A stretch of 64,000 bases of DNA from Brevibacillus brevis NBRC 100599 (lineage in GTDB: Bacteria > Bacillota > Bacilli > Brevibacillales > Brevibacillaceae): NCBI RefSeq assembly GCF_000010165.1, contig NC_012491.1:1916001-1980000 (forward strand), given 5' to 3'. Each line of letters opens with the position of its first letter. Position 1 is the first letter of the stretch. Both the position numbers and the translations under genes were made by a program. The notes below the pieces were generated by a model. The model was not told where the DNA came from, made no database searches, and saw nothing but the letters and a program-made list of their open reading frames with translations. Of this stretch, positions 9,810 through 19,539 are shown piece by piece.

Positions 9810-10049
9810 ATGGGGAAAGAAACGCTTACTCTCGTGTTTCTGTTGGTGAGTGGACTTTTGTTTGGTAGCATTATCGGGGAGATTTTAAGTCCTTGGCTAC
9901 CTTTTTTGGCCAAGAGTAAAGAGATTACTTGGTCGCCTGCGGCAGATTTAGAAATTTTGAAGTACGAACTGAACTTTCAGGTAAAACTAAATCTAGCCAG
10001 TATCGGAGGCTTAGCCCTCGCGTTTTGGATACATCGACGAATAAAGTAG
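9810..10049 (+). CDS. DUF4321 small membrane protein
   Basis: A 79-residue protein with an N-terminal membrane segment (TLVFLLVSGLLFGSIIG) and a second hydrophobic stretch near the C-terminus (LASIGGLALAFWIH). It resembles DUF4321 proteins, which are often found next to maf in spore formers; function unknown. The ATG at 9810 has AAAGGGAG about 8 bases upstream; the longer in-frame reading overlaps the spoIIB terminator. maf starts 8 bases later, so they are probably cotranscribed. Confidence 0.8.
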   Translation: MGKETLTLVFLLVSGLLFGSIIGEILSPWLPFLAKSKEITWSPAADLEILKYELNFQVKLNLASIGGLALAFWIHRRIK

Positions 10050-10057
10050 GTTGAAAA

Positions 10058-10645
10058 ATGACGAAAAAAAATGTTCCTCTCATTCTGGCTTCATCTTCGC
10101 CGCGTCGAAGGGAGCTTCTGCAAACTTTAGGTTTATCATTTACCGTCATCACCAGTGATGTGGATGAGACGACCGCAGAGCATTTAACTGCGAGCGAAGT
10201 AGTAGAAGAATTGTCTTTGCGCAAGGCCAAGGAAGTGGCTTCTCGCTTGACGGAAGGCGTCGTTTTAGGATCTGATACGGTAGTCGTTCTTGATGACCAA
10301 ATACTGGGCAAGCCTATTGATGAAATGGACGCATATCGTATGTTGTCCATGCTCCAGGGGCAAGAGCACACCGTTTATAGTGGAGTCGCCTTGATAGATG
10401 TGGAGACAGGTCGTACTGAAGTCTCACATAGTCTAACGCACGTAAGAATTCGAGCTTTAACAGAGCAAGAAATCAAGTCGTACATCGCGACAGGTGAGCC
10501 GATGGATAAAGCGGGCTCTTACGCCATTCAGGGTATTGGAGCCACGATCGTGGAAGGAATAAACGGAGACTACTTCACTGTTGTTGGTCTTCCGTTAGGC
10601 CTGACGTCTACTCTTTTGACACGTTTTGGGATGCCAATTTTGTAA
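10058..10645 (+). CDS. maf: Maf nucleotide pyrophosphatase
   Basis: A 195-residue Maf/Ham1-fold protein. Family members hydrolyse dTTP, UTP and related or modified nucleotides to monophosphates and affect septum formation when overproduced. The signature ASSSPRRREL lies at residues 11-20, followed by the catalytic GSDTVV segment (about 70-75). Length fits the family. It is the start of the maf-radC-mreBCD-minCD order conserved in Bacillus. Confidence 0.96.
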   Translation: MTKKNVPLILASSSPRRRELLQTLGLSFTVITSDVDETTAEHLTASEVVEELSLRKAKEVASRLTEGVVLGSDTVVVLDDQILGKPIDEMDAYRMLSMLQGQEHTVYSGVALIDVETGRTEVSHSLTHVRIRALTEQEIKSYIATGEPMDKAGSYAIQGIGATIVEGINGDYFTVVGLPLGLTSTLLTRFGMPIL

Positions 10646-10746
10646 AGTTGTCATGCTTGAATCAAGCGGCGACGGCCATACGCCTCATGAACATCTCCAT
10701 GTCAGCCGTTTTCGATAATGTGAATATGGCTGGAGGCGGATATAAA

Positions 10747-11445
10747 ATGGCAACAAATACCTGTAACAAAATGCTGTTGAAAAACGTCCCTTACTATGAC
10801 CGTCCACGTGAACGACTGCTTCGCGAAGGAGCGGTCCATCTGTCTGATACTGAACTTCTTGCCATTTTACTGCGGACAGGCAGGGAACAAGAGACGGCTC
10901 ATCAGCTGGCTCAGCGCTTGTTAGCCAGGTTTGGAGACCTGCGTGGTTTAGCCCAAGCCTCTCATGCTGAGTTAACAGAGCTAAAAGGAATTGGTCCAGT
11001 CAAAGCGATTGAATTGCATGCTGCGTTTGAGCTTGGGCGTAGATTGATGGGAGTTCCTCGAGAGTATAGGGCTTCTATCCGTTTACCACGGGACGTAGCT
11101 GATTTGATGTCGCCAGAGCTTGCTCATTTGACACAGGAACATTTTGTCTGTCTCTTTCTGAATACCAAGAACCATGTGATTGGCAAGCAGACGATTTTCG
11201 TAGGCAGTCTGGACGCTTCCATCGTACACCCGAGAGAAGTCTTTAAAGAAGCGATCCGTCGTAGCAGCGCATCGGTGATATGCCTACATAACCATCCGAG
11301 CGGTGATCCGACACCTAGCAGGGAAGACATTGCGATTACGCATACATTGCGTGACGCTGGTGAACTGGTGGGGATTTCATTGTTGGATCATGTTATTATC
11401 GGGGAAGGCAAGTACGTTAGTCTCAAAGAGCAAGGGTACTTGTAG
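10747..11445 (+). CDS. radC: RadC family JAMM-domain protein
   Basis: A 232-residue protein with an N-terminal helix-hairpin-helix region (LKGIGPVKAIEL) and a C-terminal JAMM metalloprotease-like domain: His181 and His183 in HNHPSGDPTPS and a following Asp. Despite its name a DNA-repair role is not established for the family. The ATG at 10747 is preceded by GGAGGCGG and gives the same length as the B. subtilis protein (231 residues); the longer reading from 10648 has no ribosome site and would butt against maf. Confidence 0.93.
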   Translation: MATNTCNKMLLKNVPYYDRPRERLLREGAVHLSDTELLAILLRTGREQETAHQLAQRLLARFGDLRGLAQASHAELTELKGIGPVKAIELHAAFELGRRLMGVPREYRASIRLPRDVADLMSPELAHLTQEHFVCLFLNTKNHVIGKQTIFVGSLDASIVHPREVFKEAIRRSSASVICLHNHPSGDPTPSREDIAITHTLRDAGELVGISLLDHVIIGEGKYVSLKEQGYL

Positions 11446-11553
11446 CATGTTTGAAAACCTTCCCCAAAAACGCGGTCGCTCTACCTTGAAGAGGCCTCGA
11501 AAGAGGTTCTCTTATGCTTGTCATTTGGATTAATATTTGGAAGGAGTTTTTTT

Positions 11554-12597
11554 ATGTTTGGTGGATTTACACGTGACTTGGGGATTGACCTCGGCACTGC
11601 CAATACACTTGTTTTTGTGAAGGGGAAAGGAATTGTGGTGCGTGAGCCTTCTGTTGTAGCGATCCGCACGAATAACAATTCCATTGAAGCAGTAGGGAAT
11701 GCAGCGAAAAGTATGATCGGTCGTACACCAGGCAATATCGTAGCGGTTCGCCCAATGAAAGACGGGGTTATCGCTGACTTTGATACAACTGCGACAATGA
11801 TGCGCTATTTCATCAATCAAGCACAAAAAAATCAAGGGCTGTTTACACGTCGTCCAAACGTAATGGTCTGTGTACCTTCGGGAATTACTGCGGTGGAAAA
11901 GCGCGCGGTCGAAGATGCTACGAAGCAGGCTGGGGCGAAGGAAGCATATACGATTGAAGAGCCGTTTGCAGCAGCGATCGGTGCAGACCTGCCGGTGTGG
12001 GAGCCGACTGGTAGTATGGTCGTTGACATTGGCGGCGGTACGACAGAGGTTGCAATCATCTCACTCGGGGGGATTGTGACATCCCGCTCTATTCGTGTGG
12101 CCGGGGATGAGATGGACGAAGCGATCATTCAGTACATCAAGCGCCGTTACAACTTGATGATCGGGGAACGGACTTCAGAAACACTCAAGTTGGAGATCGG
12201 CTCTGCGATTGCTCCTGATGAGGTCGAAAACGTTGACATTCGCGGTCGTGACCTTGTAACCGGATTGCCAAAAACGCTCTCGGTAAGCAGCACAGAGATT
12301 GCGGAAGCATTGGCGGAAACCATTTCTGCTATCGTGGAATCGGTGAAGGTAACACTCGAAAAAAGCCCGCCTGAGCTCGCGGCGGACATCATGGATCGTG
12401 GAATTGTACTCACAGGCGGCGGTGCGCTCTTGCGCAACATGGATCGCCTGTTAAGTAAGGAAACGGGTATGCCCGTGCATGTCGCGGAAAACGCACTGGA
12501 TTGCGTAGCGATTGGAACAGGTCGTGCATTGGAGAACATTCACCTGTTCAAATCCAAGCAAGGCATCACCTCTTCCCGACTAAAACGGGGTAAATAA
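11554..12597 (+). CDS. mreB: rod shape-determining protein MreB
   Basis: A 347-residue bacterial actin that forms short membrane-bound filaments directing the elongation machinery. The phosphate-1 motif ([10 protein letters not shown], about residues 9-18), the phosphate-2 motif ([10 protein letters not shown]) and the adenosine motif ([11 protein letters not shown]) are all present. AAGGAG lies 7 bases before the ATG at 11554; an upstream in-frame start has no ribosome site. mreC follows after 14 bases. The 107-base gap after radC holds a small AAGAG/CTCTT hairpin without a T run. Confidence 0.98.
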   Translation: MFGGFTRDLGIDLGTANTLVFVKGKGIVVREPSVVAIRTNNNSIEAVGNAAKSMIGRTPGNIVAVRPMKDGVIADFDTTATMMRYFINQAQKNQGLFTRRPNVMVCVPSGITAVEKRAVEDATKQAGAKEAYTIEEPFAAAIGADLPVWEPTGSMVVDIGGGTTEVAIISLGGIVTSRSIRVAGDEMDEAIIQYIKRRYNLMIGERTSETLKLEIGSAIAPDEVENVDIRGRDLVTGLPKTLSVSSTEIAEALAETISAIVESVKVTLEKSPPELAADIMDRGIVLTGGGALLRNMDRLLSKETGMPVHVAENALDCVAIGTGRALENIHLFKSKQGITSSRLKRGK

Positions 12598-12611
12598 ACG
12601 GAGGGTAGGGC

Positions 12612-13565
12612 ATGTCGTTTTTCGGGAATAAGCGGCTTATCATTGTACTTGTAGGCTTGGTCCTGCTTATCTCCGTCGTGGGCTTCACTTCTCGTGAACG
12701 GGTTAGCCTGACCTGGCCAGAAATGTTCTTCAAAGATACCTTCAGCGTGGTGCAGGGCTTTTTTTATCGTCCTGCCCAGGCTGTTTCTGGCTTTTTTCAG
12801 GAAATAGAAGAAGCGTACGGCGTGTATGAAGAAAACAAGGCACTTAAGGCAAGCTTGGATCAATACGCACGTCTAAGTGCCGAATTGCACACACTCAAGG
12901 CAGATAATGATCGCCTTCGAGAAATGGTGGGGGCAAAAGATTCACTTAAATCTTACAACCTTCACTTCGCGGAAGTTGTGGCGAGAAACCCTGATACATG
13001 GAACAACGTCGTTACCATCGATCAAGGATTAAAAAGTGGTATCAAAAAGGATATGGCTGTCATTACAGCCAAAGGAATGGTCGGGCGCATACAAAGTGTT
13101 GCCAACTTTTCAGCTACGGTTGAATTGTTGACGAGCTACGAGCGACGTGACCATATCTCAGCGGATATTTTGACTGAGCAGATCGTTGACGGCAAGCCTA
13201 TGTACCGTCAGGTTAGTGGTGTTATTGAAGAGTACGACGCGCAAAAGAGATTGCTCGTCATGCGCAAAATCCCTTGGGGACAGGCAATTAAAAAAGATCA
13301 GCAAGTTATTTCATCCGGCTTGGGAGGAGTTGTCCCTCGCAATTTGCCAATCGGCTATATTGTTCGCGTAGAGCCAGATGATTATGGCTTGACTCAAACC
13401 GCCTACATCCAGCCAAGCGCTGATTTTTCACAATTGAATGAAGTCATGGTTGTGGAACGAGACTTCACAATTGGCCCCAATGGTGAATTGATCCCGCAAC
13501 AGCCAGCTGGTCAGACACAAAAAACTGTCCCTCCGGCTCCACCTGCTAGCGGGGGTGGTCAGTAA
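12612..13565 (+). CDS. mreC: rod shape-determining protein MreC
   Basis: A 317-residue bitopic protein of the elongasome. A membrane segment near residues 8-26 is followed by a coiled coil (about 65-105, ENKALKASLDQYARLSAEL) and the two-barrel periplasmic-type domain. The tail is rich in proline, glycine and glutamine. MreC links MreB/MreD to the class B PBP. It shares a one-base overlap with mreD (TAATG), which suggests translational coupling. GGAGGGTAGGGC precedes the ATG. Confidence 0.96.
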   Translation: MSFFGNKRLIIVLVGLVLLISVVGFTSRERVSLTWPEMFFKDTFSVVQGFFYRPAQAVSGFFQEIEEAYGVYEENKALKASLDQYARLSAELHTLKADNDRLREMVGAKDSLKSYNLHFAEVVARNPDTWNNVVTIDQGLKSGIKKDMAVITAKGMVGRIQSVANFSATVELLTSYERRDHISADILTEQIVDGKPMYRQVSGVIEEYDAQKRLLVMRKIPWGQAIKKDQQVISSGLGGVVPRNLPIGYIVRVEPDDYGLTQTAYIQPSADFSQLNEVMVVERDFTIGPNGELIPQQPAGQTQKTVPPAPPASGGGQ

Positions 13566-14089
13566 TGGCTCGATTTTTATTGACGTTGGGCGTCGTGGTT
13601 GTGTTTGTTTTGGAAGGAACTGTGATGCAAGTATTTTCACCTGATGCATGGGGTCTGTCTTGGTTGACGGTACCCCGGTTTGCGCTTGTCTGCTGCATCT
13701 TTATTTCGATGTATCTCGGCAGGCGCGAAGGTTTGTATTACGGGATCGCCTTCGGGTTTTTACAAGATGTCCTATTTGGGCAACTAATTGGAATCTATAC
13801 CATGTCCATGATGGTGGCCAGCTACTTTGCAGGGATGATCGTTCTTTTGTTCCAGAGAGGATTCGGGATGGTTTTCATTACTAGCTTCCTGATTTTGTTC
13901 GGACATGAGTGGCTTTTGTATTCGTTGTTCCGCTTGTTTTCCGCCGCCCCCTTCGATGTTCGATGGATTTTGACGCATCAAATTTTGCCTAGTGTGCTGT
14001 TTAATCTCGCTTTTGGCTTACTGGTATACTTTCCGATCAAGAATGTATGCAACAAGATTCTGGCGAAAAAGGAAATGCACATGCAGTAA
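13565..14089 (+). CDS. mreD: rod shape-determining protein MreD
   Basis: A 174-residue integral membrane protein with about five hydrophobic segments and little else, as is typical for MreD. Its identity rests on topology, length and position directly after mreC with overlapping stop and start codons. It works with MreB, MreC, RodA and the class B PBP in side-wall synthesis. A basic tail ends the protein. Confidence 0.93.
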   Translation: MARFLLTLGVVVVFVLEGTVMQVFSPDAWGLSWLTVPRFALVCCIFISMYLGRREGLYYGIAFGFLQDVLFGQLIGIYTMSMMVASYFAGMIVLLFQRGFGMVFITSFLILFGHEWLLYSLFRLFSAAPFDVRWILTHQILPSVLFNLAFGLLVYFPIKNVCNKILAKKEMHMQ

Positions 14090-14110
14090 GGACAAAGGAG
14101 AGGAGAGTTC

Positions 14111-16543
14111 GTGGAAGAAGTCAAAGAACCGAAATCAGACATACCTATTCGGCTCAATATATTGTTTGTGATTGTATTTTTGTTCTTCGCCGCCATTATT
14201 TTGCGGCTATCCATCGTGCAGCTGGTGGAAGGCGAACAGTACAAGCATGAATTGGAAAAGTTCAGTATTCGGGAACTGCCGATTTCCGCTCCTCGTGGCC
14301 GTATCTTGGATAAAAATGGCGAGGTACTCGTTTCGAATAAACCTGTGTACACCGTGCAATACGTTGAAGAACAAGGACAGGACATTGATGAAGAGAAAGT
14401 CGCGGATCGTCTGGCAAAAATCCTCATCCCCGATGGCGGCAAAATTGGTACGGATAAGGAATTGTTAAAGAAGACGATTGAATTGAGATCAACCTTGCCT
14501 GTTGCTTTCAATGGGCAAGAAACGAACGATCTCAAGGCAAAGGTCGCGACGAAGTTAAAAGTCGTTCCGAAAGTCGAGACCGTTGATCAGATGTCTGACT
14601 TCCAGTTGGTAAAAACCGCTGTATATCTGGGGATGCGCGTTCGTTCTCCTTTTGATGACAAGGAGAGAGCAGATCTTATTAAGAAACTGAATGCTGCCAA
14701 ACCAGGTACACCCGCTATTACGGAAGCGAACACCACGGACTTCGAGCTGTTAAAAATGGCGATAAACGCCAATATGACCCTCGCTCTGAAATTCGACAAG
14801 GAAGATCGCAATGACCTCGCCAAAAAAGTGAAGGAACAGATTTCAGCTTTGCCAACCCCGGAAGGCTTAGCAGATAAGTCTGACATGGATTTGCTGCGCT
14901 ATGCCTCGTTGTTCGACATGGATGTCAAACTGCCGTTAACAGAGCAGCAACGCCAATTTCAGTGGCACAAGCTCTCTTTGCTGCAGGAAATGCGTTCACC
15001 GCAGATGGCCAGCTACATTCCAAGACGTGTCAAGGTCAACATCACAGAGCAGGAAATGTTCCAAATCGAAGAACGACGCACCGAGCTGCCGGGAATTAGT
15101 GTGGAGCTGGAGCCAGTGCGCCAAATTTTCGAAGATCCGGATGGTTCGGCATTTGGTACTCACTTTCTCGGGTACATCAATGCGATTCGTCCTGAGAGCT
15201 TGAAAGAATATCAGGCACAAGGCTACAATGCTATCGACCGTGTCGGTGTAACCGGGCTGGAGAGCTCCTATGAACGTTATTTGCGTGGCAAAAACGGGAT
15301 TATGGAAGTGCACGTGAACAAAAATTCGGAGACGGTAGAGAAGCAGATGCGCCAAGCCCCTGAACCAGGAAACGATCTTGTTTTGGCTTTGGACTGGCGT
15401 TATCAAAGCAAGGTAGAGGCCATCTTGAAAGAAGAGGTTGAAGCATTCAAGAAGCGCCCGTCTACACCAAAAGCATTTAAAGACGCACACGTATTGGTGA
15501 TGAATCCGAATACAGGCGAAATATTGGCGATGGCGAGTTATCCAGATTACAATTTGAATCTGTATTACGACCGTAAGAAATTCAACGAGAATTACGCCTC
15601 GCTTATTTTGCCGAACGAATCAAACAGATTCATCTATACGCCGTATCCACCTGCTTCTACCTACAAGCCACTGTCTGTCATGATTGCGCTTCAGGAGGGG
15701 CTGACTACACCGAACGAAGTCATCTATGACCGAGGCGGATTGTATGTCGGAAACACGTATAAACGCAACTGGAAGGCGGGTGGTCATGGAGCTGTTAACG
15801 CTCGTCGTGCCTTGCAGGTGTCGAACAATACGTATATGTACGAAATGGCGCTTCGCTTAGCAAGAAAAGGAAAAGATGGCTGGGAGAAGCAGTTCTCTGT
15901 CTATGATTACTACAATGCCCAGTTTGGTCTTGGTGTGAAAACAGGTGTGGATCTGCCGAATGAACATACTGGTTGGGAAAACCAGAACATGTACTTCGGG
16001 AACTTGGCGGACGTGATGATTGGTCAATATGATCTGTTCACGCCGATGCAGTTGGGTCAATACGTTTCGACCATTGCCAATGGAGGATATCGAATACGCC
16101 CCCATCTTGTAAAAGAAATTCGCAAAGGAACCACCGATCCGAAGAAACCAGGTCAAACGCTCTCCGTTATTGAACCAGAAGTGCTCAACCGGGTTGATAT
16201 CGATCCGAAGTATATACAGGTGGTAAGAGAAGGGATGCGGCTGGTTACTCAACCAGGTGGTACCGTTCAACGCTTCAAGGGGTTGCCGTTCACGGTTGCA
16301 GCCAAGTCTGGTACGGCACAAACGTCGCAGCCAGCGGAAAACGCACTGGTTGTCGGCTTTGCGCCTTATGAAAATCCTCAACTGGTTTTCGTCGTCGTTG
16401 CGCCGAACAGTTTGAGAGATGGTACATCCAGTTCTGATGCTACTGGTCCGATCTCGCGTCGATTGCTCGAAGCTTACAATGAACTGAATCCAGGTGTCCT
16501 TACTGGTGGGGTTCCGAAGCCGAATCCAACGTCCTCGAAGTAA
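14111..16543 (+). CDS. class B penicillin-binding protein (PBP2/MrdA type) with repeated insert
   Basis: An 810-residue peptidoglycan transpeptidase. It has one membrane anchor (about residues 14-36), the pedestal motif RGRILDKNG (62-70), and an intact active site: S516-T-Y-K519, S571-N-N573 and K732-S-G-T735. Start is GTG with AGGAGAGGAG upstream. It is longer than usual because residues 161-288 form an insert of three related copies, each about 45 residues, with the pattern D-[FM]-x-L-[LV]-[KR]-x-A followed later by a D/E-R pair. Position after mreD, and rodA close downstream, suggest it is the elongasome transpeptidase that pairs with RodA. Confidence 0.93.
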   Translation: MEEVKEPKSDIPIRLNILFVIVFLFFAAIILRLSIVQLVEGEQYKHELEKFSIRELPISAPRGRILDKNGEVLVSNKPVYTVQYVEEQGQDIDEEKVADRLAKILIPDGGKIGTDKELLKKTIELRSTLPVAFNGQETNDLKAKVATKLKVVPKVETVDQMSDFQLVKTAVYLGMRVRSPFDDKERADLIKKLNAAKPGTPAITEANTTDFELLKMAINANMTLALKFDKEDRNDLAKKVKEQISALPTPEGLADKSDMDLLRYASLFDMDVKLPLTEQQRQFQWHKLSLLQEMRSPQMASYIPRRVKVNITEQEMFQIEERRTELPGISVELEPVRQIFEDPDGSAFGTHFLGYINAIRPESLKEYQAQGYNAIDRVGVTGLESSYERYLRGKNGIMEVHVNKNSETVEKQMRQAPEPGNDLVLALDWRYQSKVEAILKEEVEAFKKRPSTPKAFKDAHVLVMNPNTGEILAMASYPDYNLNLYYDRKKFNENYASLILPNESNRFIYTPYPPASTYKPLSVMIALQEGLTTPNEVIYDRGGLYVGNTYKRNWKAGGHGAVNARRALQVSNNTYMYEMALRLARKGKDGWEKQFSVYDYYNAQFGLGVKTGVDLPNEHTGWENQNMYFGNLADVMIGQYDLFTPMQLGQYVSTIANGGYRIRPHLVKEIRKGTTDPKKPGQTLSVIEPEVLNRVDIDPKYIQVVREGMRLVTQPGGTVQRFKGLPFTVAAKSGTAQTSQPAENALVVGFAPYENPQLVFVVVAPNSLRDGTSSSDATGPISRRLLEAYNELNPGVLTGGVPKPNPTSSK

Positions 16544-16697
16544 CCAGAAGGTTGTCCAGGGCAATGAAGCCCAAGAGAATAATTGAGTCAAGCAAGCTCT
16601 TGTAAAACGCCACTATCTGACCCGTTTCGGCAATTTTTTTACGCAGAGCAGGAAAAATCTTTCTGCATGGCGAATGGTATCGGTCGAGGTGAAACCG

Positions 16698-17375
16698 GTG
16701 ACGACTGTGAAAAGCAAGGTCACGATCAAAGGGACTAAAGAGGGTCTCGTCTTCTTTATGGATGATACCTGTTCCTTCGACGAACTGCTGGCCGATATGC
16801 GTGAAAAAATAGAGCATAGCCACCAACAGATTTTGTCGGGGCCACTCATTCGGGTATCTATAAAATTGGGAAAACGATACTGCTCACCAGAGCAACAAGA
16901 GCAGTTGACTCAAATTATTCGAACTAAGGGCAACCTGGTGATCCATACAATCGAATCTGATTTGATCACGCGGGAAGAAGCGATGGCTGAACGCCTGAAA
17001 ACCCATTTTTCCATACAGGTAAATACGGTGCGCTCTGGGCAAGTTCTGGAGTTTGACGGTGATTTGCTCTTATTGGGAGATGTCAATCCCGGGGGGACGG
17101 TTCGCAGTACAGGAAGCATTTACGTGCTAGGGCATCTCAGAGGGTACGCGCACGCAGGTATTTCCGGTGACTCACAGGTAATTATTGCGGCTGCAGTCAT
17201 GAGTCCTACCCAGTTGCGGATTGCAGAAGTGATTAGCAAGCCGGGTGAGGAATGGACGAATAATTCTGGAGGCACAGAATTCGCCTATCTGGAAAATGAG
17301 ATCATGCTGGTAGCGAAAATGAACTACTTGTCGCGAATCCGCCCTGAATTGGGTGAGAAAAAGCGTGAGGGTTGA
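16698..17375 (+). CDS. minC: septum site-determining protein MinC
   Basis: A 225-residue FtsZ polymerisation inhibitor that, with MinD, prevents division at the poles. The N-terminal domain starts with VKSKVTIKGTKEGL, like the B. subtilis protein, and the C-terminal beta-helix domain begins near residue 115 (TVRSGQVLEFDGDL). I chose the GTG at 16698 because GAGGTGA lies five bases upstream and the length then matches B. subtilis MinC (226); an in-frame ATG at 16674 has no convincing ribosome site. About 150 bases separate it from the PBP gene with no obvious terminator. Confidence 0.94.
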   Translation: MTTVKSKVTIKGTKEGLVFFMDDTCSFDELLADMREKIEHSHQQILSGPLIRVSIKLGKRYCSPEQQEQLTQIIRTKGNLVIHTIESDLITREEAMAERLKTHFSIQVNTVRSGQVLEFDGDLLLLGDVNPGGTVRSTGSIYVLGHLRGYAHAGISGDSQVIIAAAVMSPTQLRIAEVISKPGEEWTNNSGGTEFAYLENEIMLVAKMNYLSRIRPELGEKKREG

Positions 17376-17395
17376 GGGAAAGAGGAGGAACGGAC

Positions 17396-18190
17396 GTGGG
17401 GATAGGAATTGTCATAACTTCCGGTAAAGGCGGCGTGGGTAAGACGACCACTTCCGCCAATTTGGGAACGGCGCTCGCATTGTTGGGACAAAAAGTGTGC
17501 ATGGTAGATACCGATATTGGCTTGCGCAATCTGGATGTAGTCATGGGACTTGAGAACCGAATTATTTATGATCTGGTAGACGTTGCCGAAGGCGCATGCC
17601 GACTGCCACAAGCTCTGATCAAAGACAAGCGGTTTGAAAATCTGGCATTGCTCCCGGCTGCTCAGACAAAGGACAAATCCGCAGTAACTCCTGAGCAGAT
17701 GGAAGAAATCATTACGCAACTGAAGCGTGAATATGATTATGTCATCATCGATTGCCCTGCGGGTATTGAGCAAGGCTTCCGCAATGCGGTGGCAGGGGCT
17801 GATCAAGCAATCGTCGTGACTACACCTGAAAAAGCCGCTGTGCGTGATGCTGATAGGATTATTGGCCTATTAGAGCGAGAAAAAATCGGAATGCCGAAGC
17901 TGGTGATCAACCGTGTTCGCTCCCATATGGTGAAAAATGGCGACATGCTGGATGTAGAAGACATATTGGATTTGTTAGCCATTGACTTAATTGGCGTAGT
18001 GCCGGATGATGATCATATCATTAAATCCGCGAACCAAGGTGAGCCTGCTGTGATGAACCATGAATCGCGTGGTTCCATCGCCTATCGGAACGTAGCCCGA
18101 CGCCTTTTGGGTGAAGCTGTTCCATTGCAACCATTGGAAGAAAAAGCGGGCGTGTTCCACAAAATGCGTAAATTCTTTGGATTAAAATAG
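17396..18190 (+). CDS. minD: septum site-determining protein MinD
   Basis: A 264-residue ParA-family ATPase that recruits MinC to the membrane. The deviant Walker A box GKGGVGKTTT starts near residue 9, VDTDIGLRNLD follows, and a C-terminal amphipathic helix (VFHKMRKFFGLK) provides membrane binding. GTG start at 17396 with AGAGGAGG upstream; longer in-frame reading from 17372 overlaps minC without a site. Cotranscribed with minC. Confidence 0.97.
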   Translation: MGIGIVITSGKGGVGKTTTSANLGTALALLGQKVCMVDTDIGLRNLDVVMGLENRIIYDLVDVAEGACRLPQALIKDKRFENLALLPAAQTKDKSAVTPEQMEEIITQLKREYDYVIIDCPAGIEQGFRNAVAGADQAIVVTTPEKAAVRDADRIIGLLEREKIGMPKLVINRVRSHMVKNGDMLDVEDILDLLAIDLIGVVPDDDHIIKSANQGEPAVMNHESRGSIAYRNVARRLLGEAVPLQPLEEKAGVFHKMRKFFGLK

Positions 18191-18199
18191 GTAATACTT

Positions 18200-18235
18200 G
18201 GCTCCCTTCTTTCTATAGAGGGGAGTCACGTTTTC
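18200..18235 (+). terminator. possible weak terminator between minD and rodA
   Basis: GGCTCCCTTC pairs with GAGGGGAGTC (10 bp with wobbles) and is followed by a weak TTTTCT. Partial read-through into rodA is likely. Confidence 0.45.
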
Positions 18236-18248
18236 TAGGAGGAAACGG

Positions 18249-19379
18249 ATGGACCTGGAAAAACGTCATTTAAAAACAATTGACTGGACCATCATTTTGA
18301 TTTTGGCAGGCCTAGGTATATTCAGTTATCTGGGGATTTCCGGTTCTGCGGCAGGTGTAGATAAGGCGCATCAGCAGGTCCTTTGGTATGTCATTGGCTT
18401 TATTGTGCTGGGTGTGACATTACTATTTGACTATCGCCTATTCCACAACATGGCTTATGTCTTATATGCACTCGGTCTGATTCTTTTGATCGGGGTATTT
18501 CAAACGAAGCCCATTAACAATACGACGAGCTGGTATAACCTTGGTATTATCTTGTTTCAGCCTTCTGAACCGATGAAGTTGTTCACGATCATAACGGTGG
18601 CCCGCTTCTTGTCCAAGAGGGCAAACGATCCGGACCGCTTTTACTACTTTTACAAACTGATTCCGGTAATGGCCTTGGTTGGTGTACCATTGCTTTTGAT
18701 TTTGGTTCAGCCCGATTTGGGTACCGCAATGGTCTATACGGGTATGCTTGCCACTATGCTAATCGTTGGTGGTATACGGATGAAGCATGTATTGTATATG
18801 GGCGGGCTGGTCGGCAGCTTTTTTGGCGCCATGACACTGTTGTATCAATACAAGCACGATATCTTTTTCAAGATTATCAAGCCGTATCAATGGGATCGGA
18901 TCGTCTTTTGGATGAACCCGGATCTTGAACCGATGGGACGAGGGTTCCAGCTCAAGCAAGCATTGATTGCTATCGGCTCAGGGCAACTGTTCGGAAAAGG
19001 GCTTGATACGCCGACACAAGCGAGCTTTGGATGGGTGCCGGTAGGAGAAAGTGATTTTATCTTTACCGTCATTGCAGAAAAGCTGGGCTTTGTCGGAGCG
19101 GGCTTGCTGATGATTTTGTTTTTCGTCTTGATTTACCGAATGATCCGCATCGCGATGGAGGCAAAAGATCCGTTCGGCTCCTACGTTGTTGCGGGTGTCG
19201 TAGGGATGCTTACTTTCCAGATCTTTGAGAACATCGGTATGACGATTCAGTTGATGCCGATTACGGGTATTCCGCTTCCGTTCATTAGCTACGGAGGGAG
19301 CTCGCTCGTAACCAACTTCCTGATCATTGGTGTGGTTCTCAACATTGGGATGCGTAAGGACAAGTTGCGTTTTGATTAA
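18249..19379 (+). CDS. rodA: SEDS peptidoglycan polymerase RodA
   Basis: A 376-residue membrane protein of the FtsW/RodA/SpoVE family with about ten membrane segments. These are glycosyltransferases that polymerise lipid II with a partner class B PBP. Family landmarks are QPDLGTAMV (about residues 157-165), the segment WVPVGESDFIFTVIAEKLGF, and the C-terminal PFISYGGSSLVTN. The neighbours (mreBCD, class B PBP, minCD) favour RodA over FtsW, but the choice is contextual. GGAGGAAA precedes the ATG. Confidence 0.92.
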   Translation: MDLEKRHLKTIDWTIILILAGLGIFSYLGISGSAAGVDKAHQQVLWYVIGFIVLGVTLLFDYRLFHNMAYVLYALGLILLIGVFQTKPINNTTSWYNLGIILFQPSEPMKLFTIITVARFLSKRANDPDRFYYFYKLIPVMALVGVPLLLILVQPDLGTAMVYTGMLATMLIVGGIRMKHVLYMGGLVGSFFGAMTLLYQYKHDIFFKIIKPYQWDRIVFWMNPDLEPMGRGFQLKQALIAIGSGQLFGKGLDTPTQASFGWVPVGESDFIFTVIAEKLGFVGAGLLMILFFVLIYRMIRIAMEAKDPFGSYVVAGVVGMLTFQIFENIGMTIQLMPITGIPLPFISYGGSSLVTNFLIIGVVLNIGMRKDKLRFD

Positions 19380-19388
19380 ATAGTTGTT

Positions 19389-19442
19389 CCAAAAAGTCTT
19401 CAGTTCGCCCGCTTTCTCGGTGCGGAATGGAAGACTTTTTGG
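19389..19442. terminator. terminator after rodA
   Basis: CCAAAAAGTCTTC (19389-19401) and GAAGACTTTTTGG (19430-19442) are perfectly complementary over 13 bp; T runs occur on both strands. Confidence 0.9.
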
Positions 19443-19457
19443 ATACTCATGAAATGC

Positions 19458-19486
19458 GTGACAAATGCAAATACTTATGCTAAAAT
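19458..19486 (+). promoter_or_regulatory. upstream promoter of the cold-shock locus
   Basis: GTGACA, a 17-base spacer and TAAAAT. It lies about 200 bases before the csp start, leaving a long leader. Confidence 0.65.
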
Positions 19487-19539
19487 CATCCTAAGTTAAC
19501 CATTTTTACAAGTTATAGTGTTTGATTGATTGGTATGGA

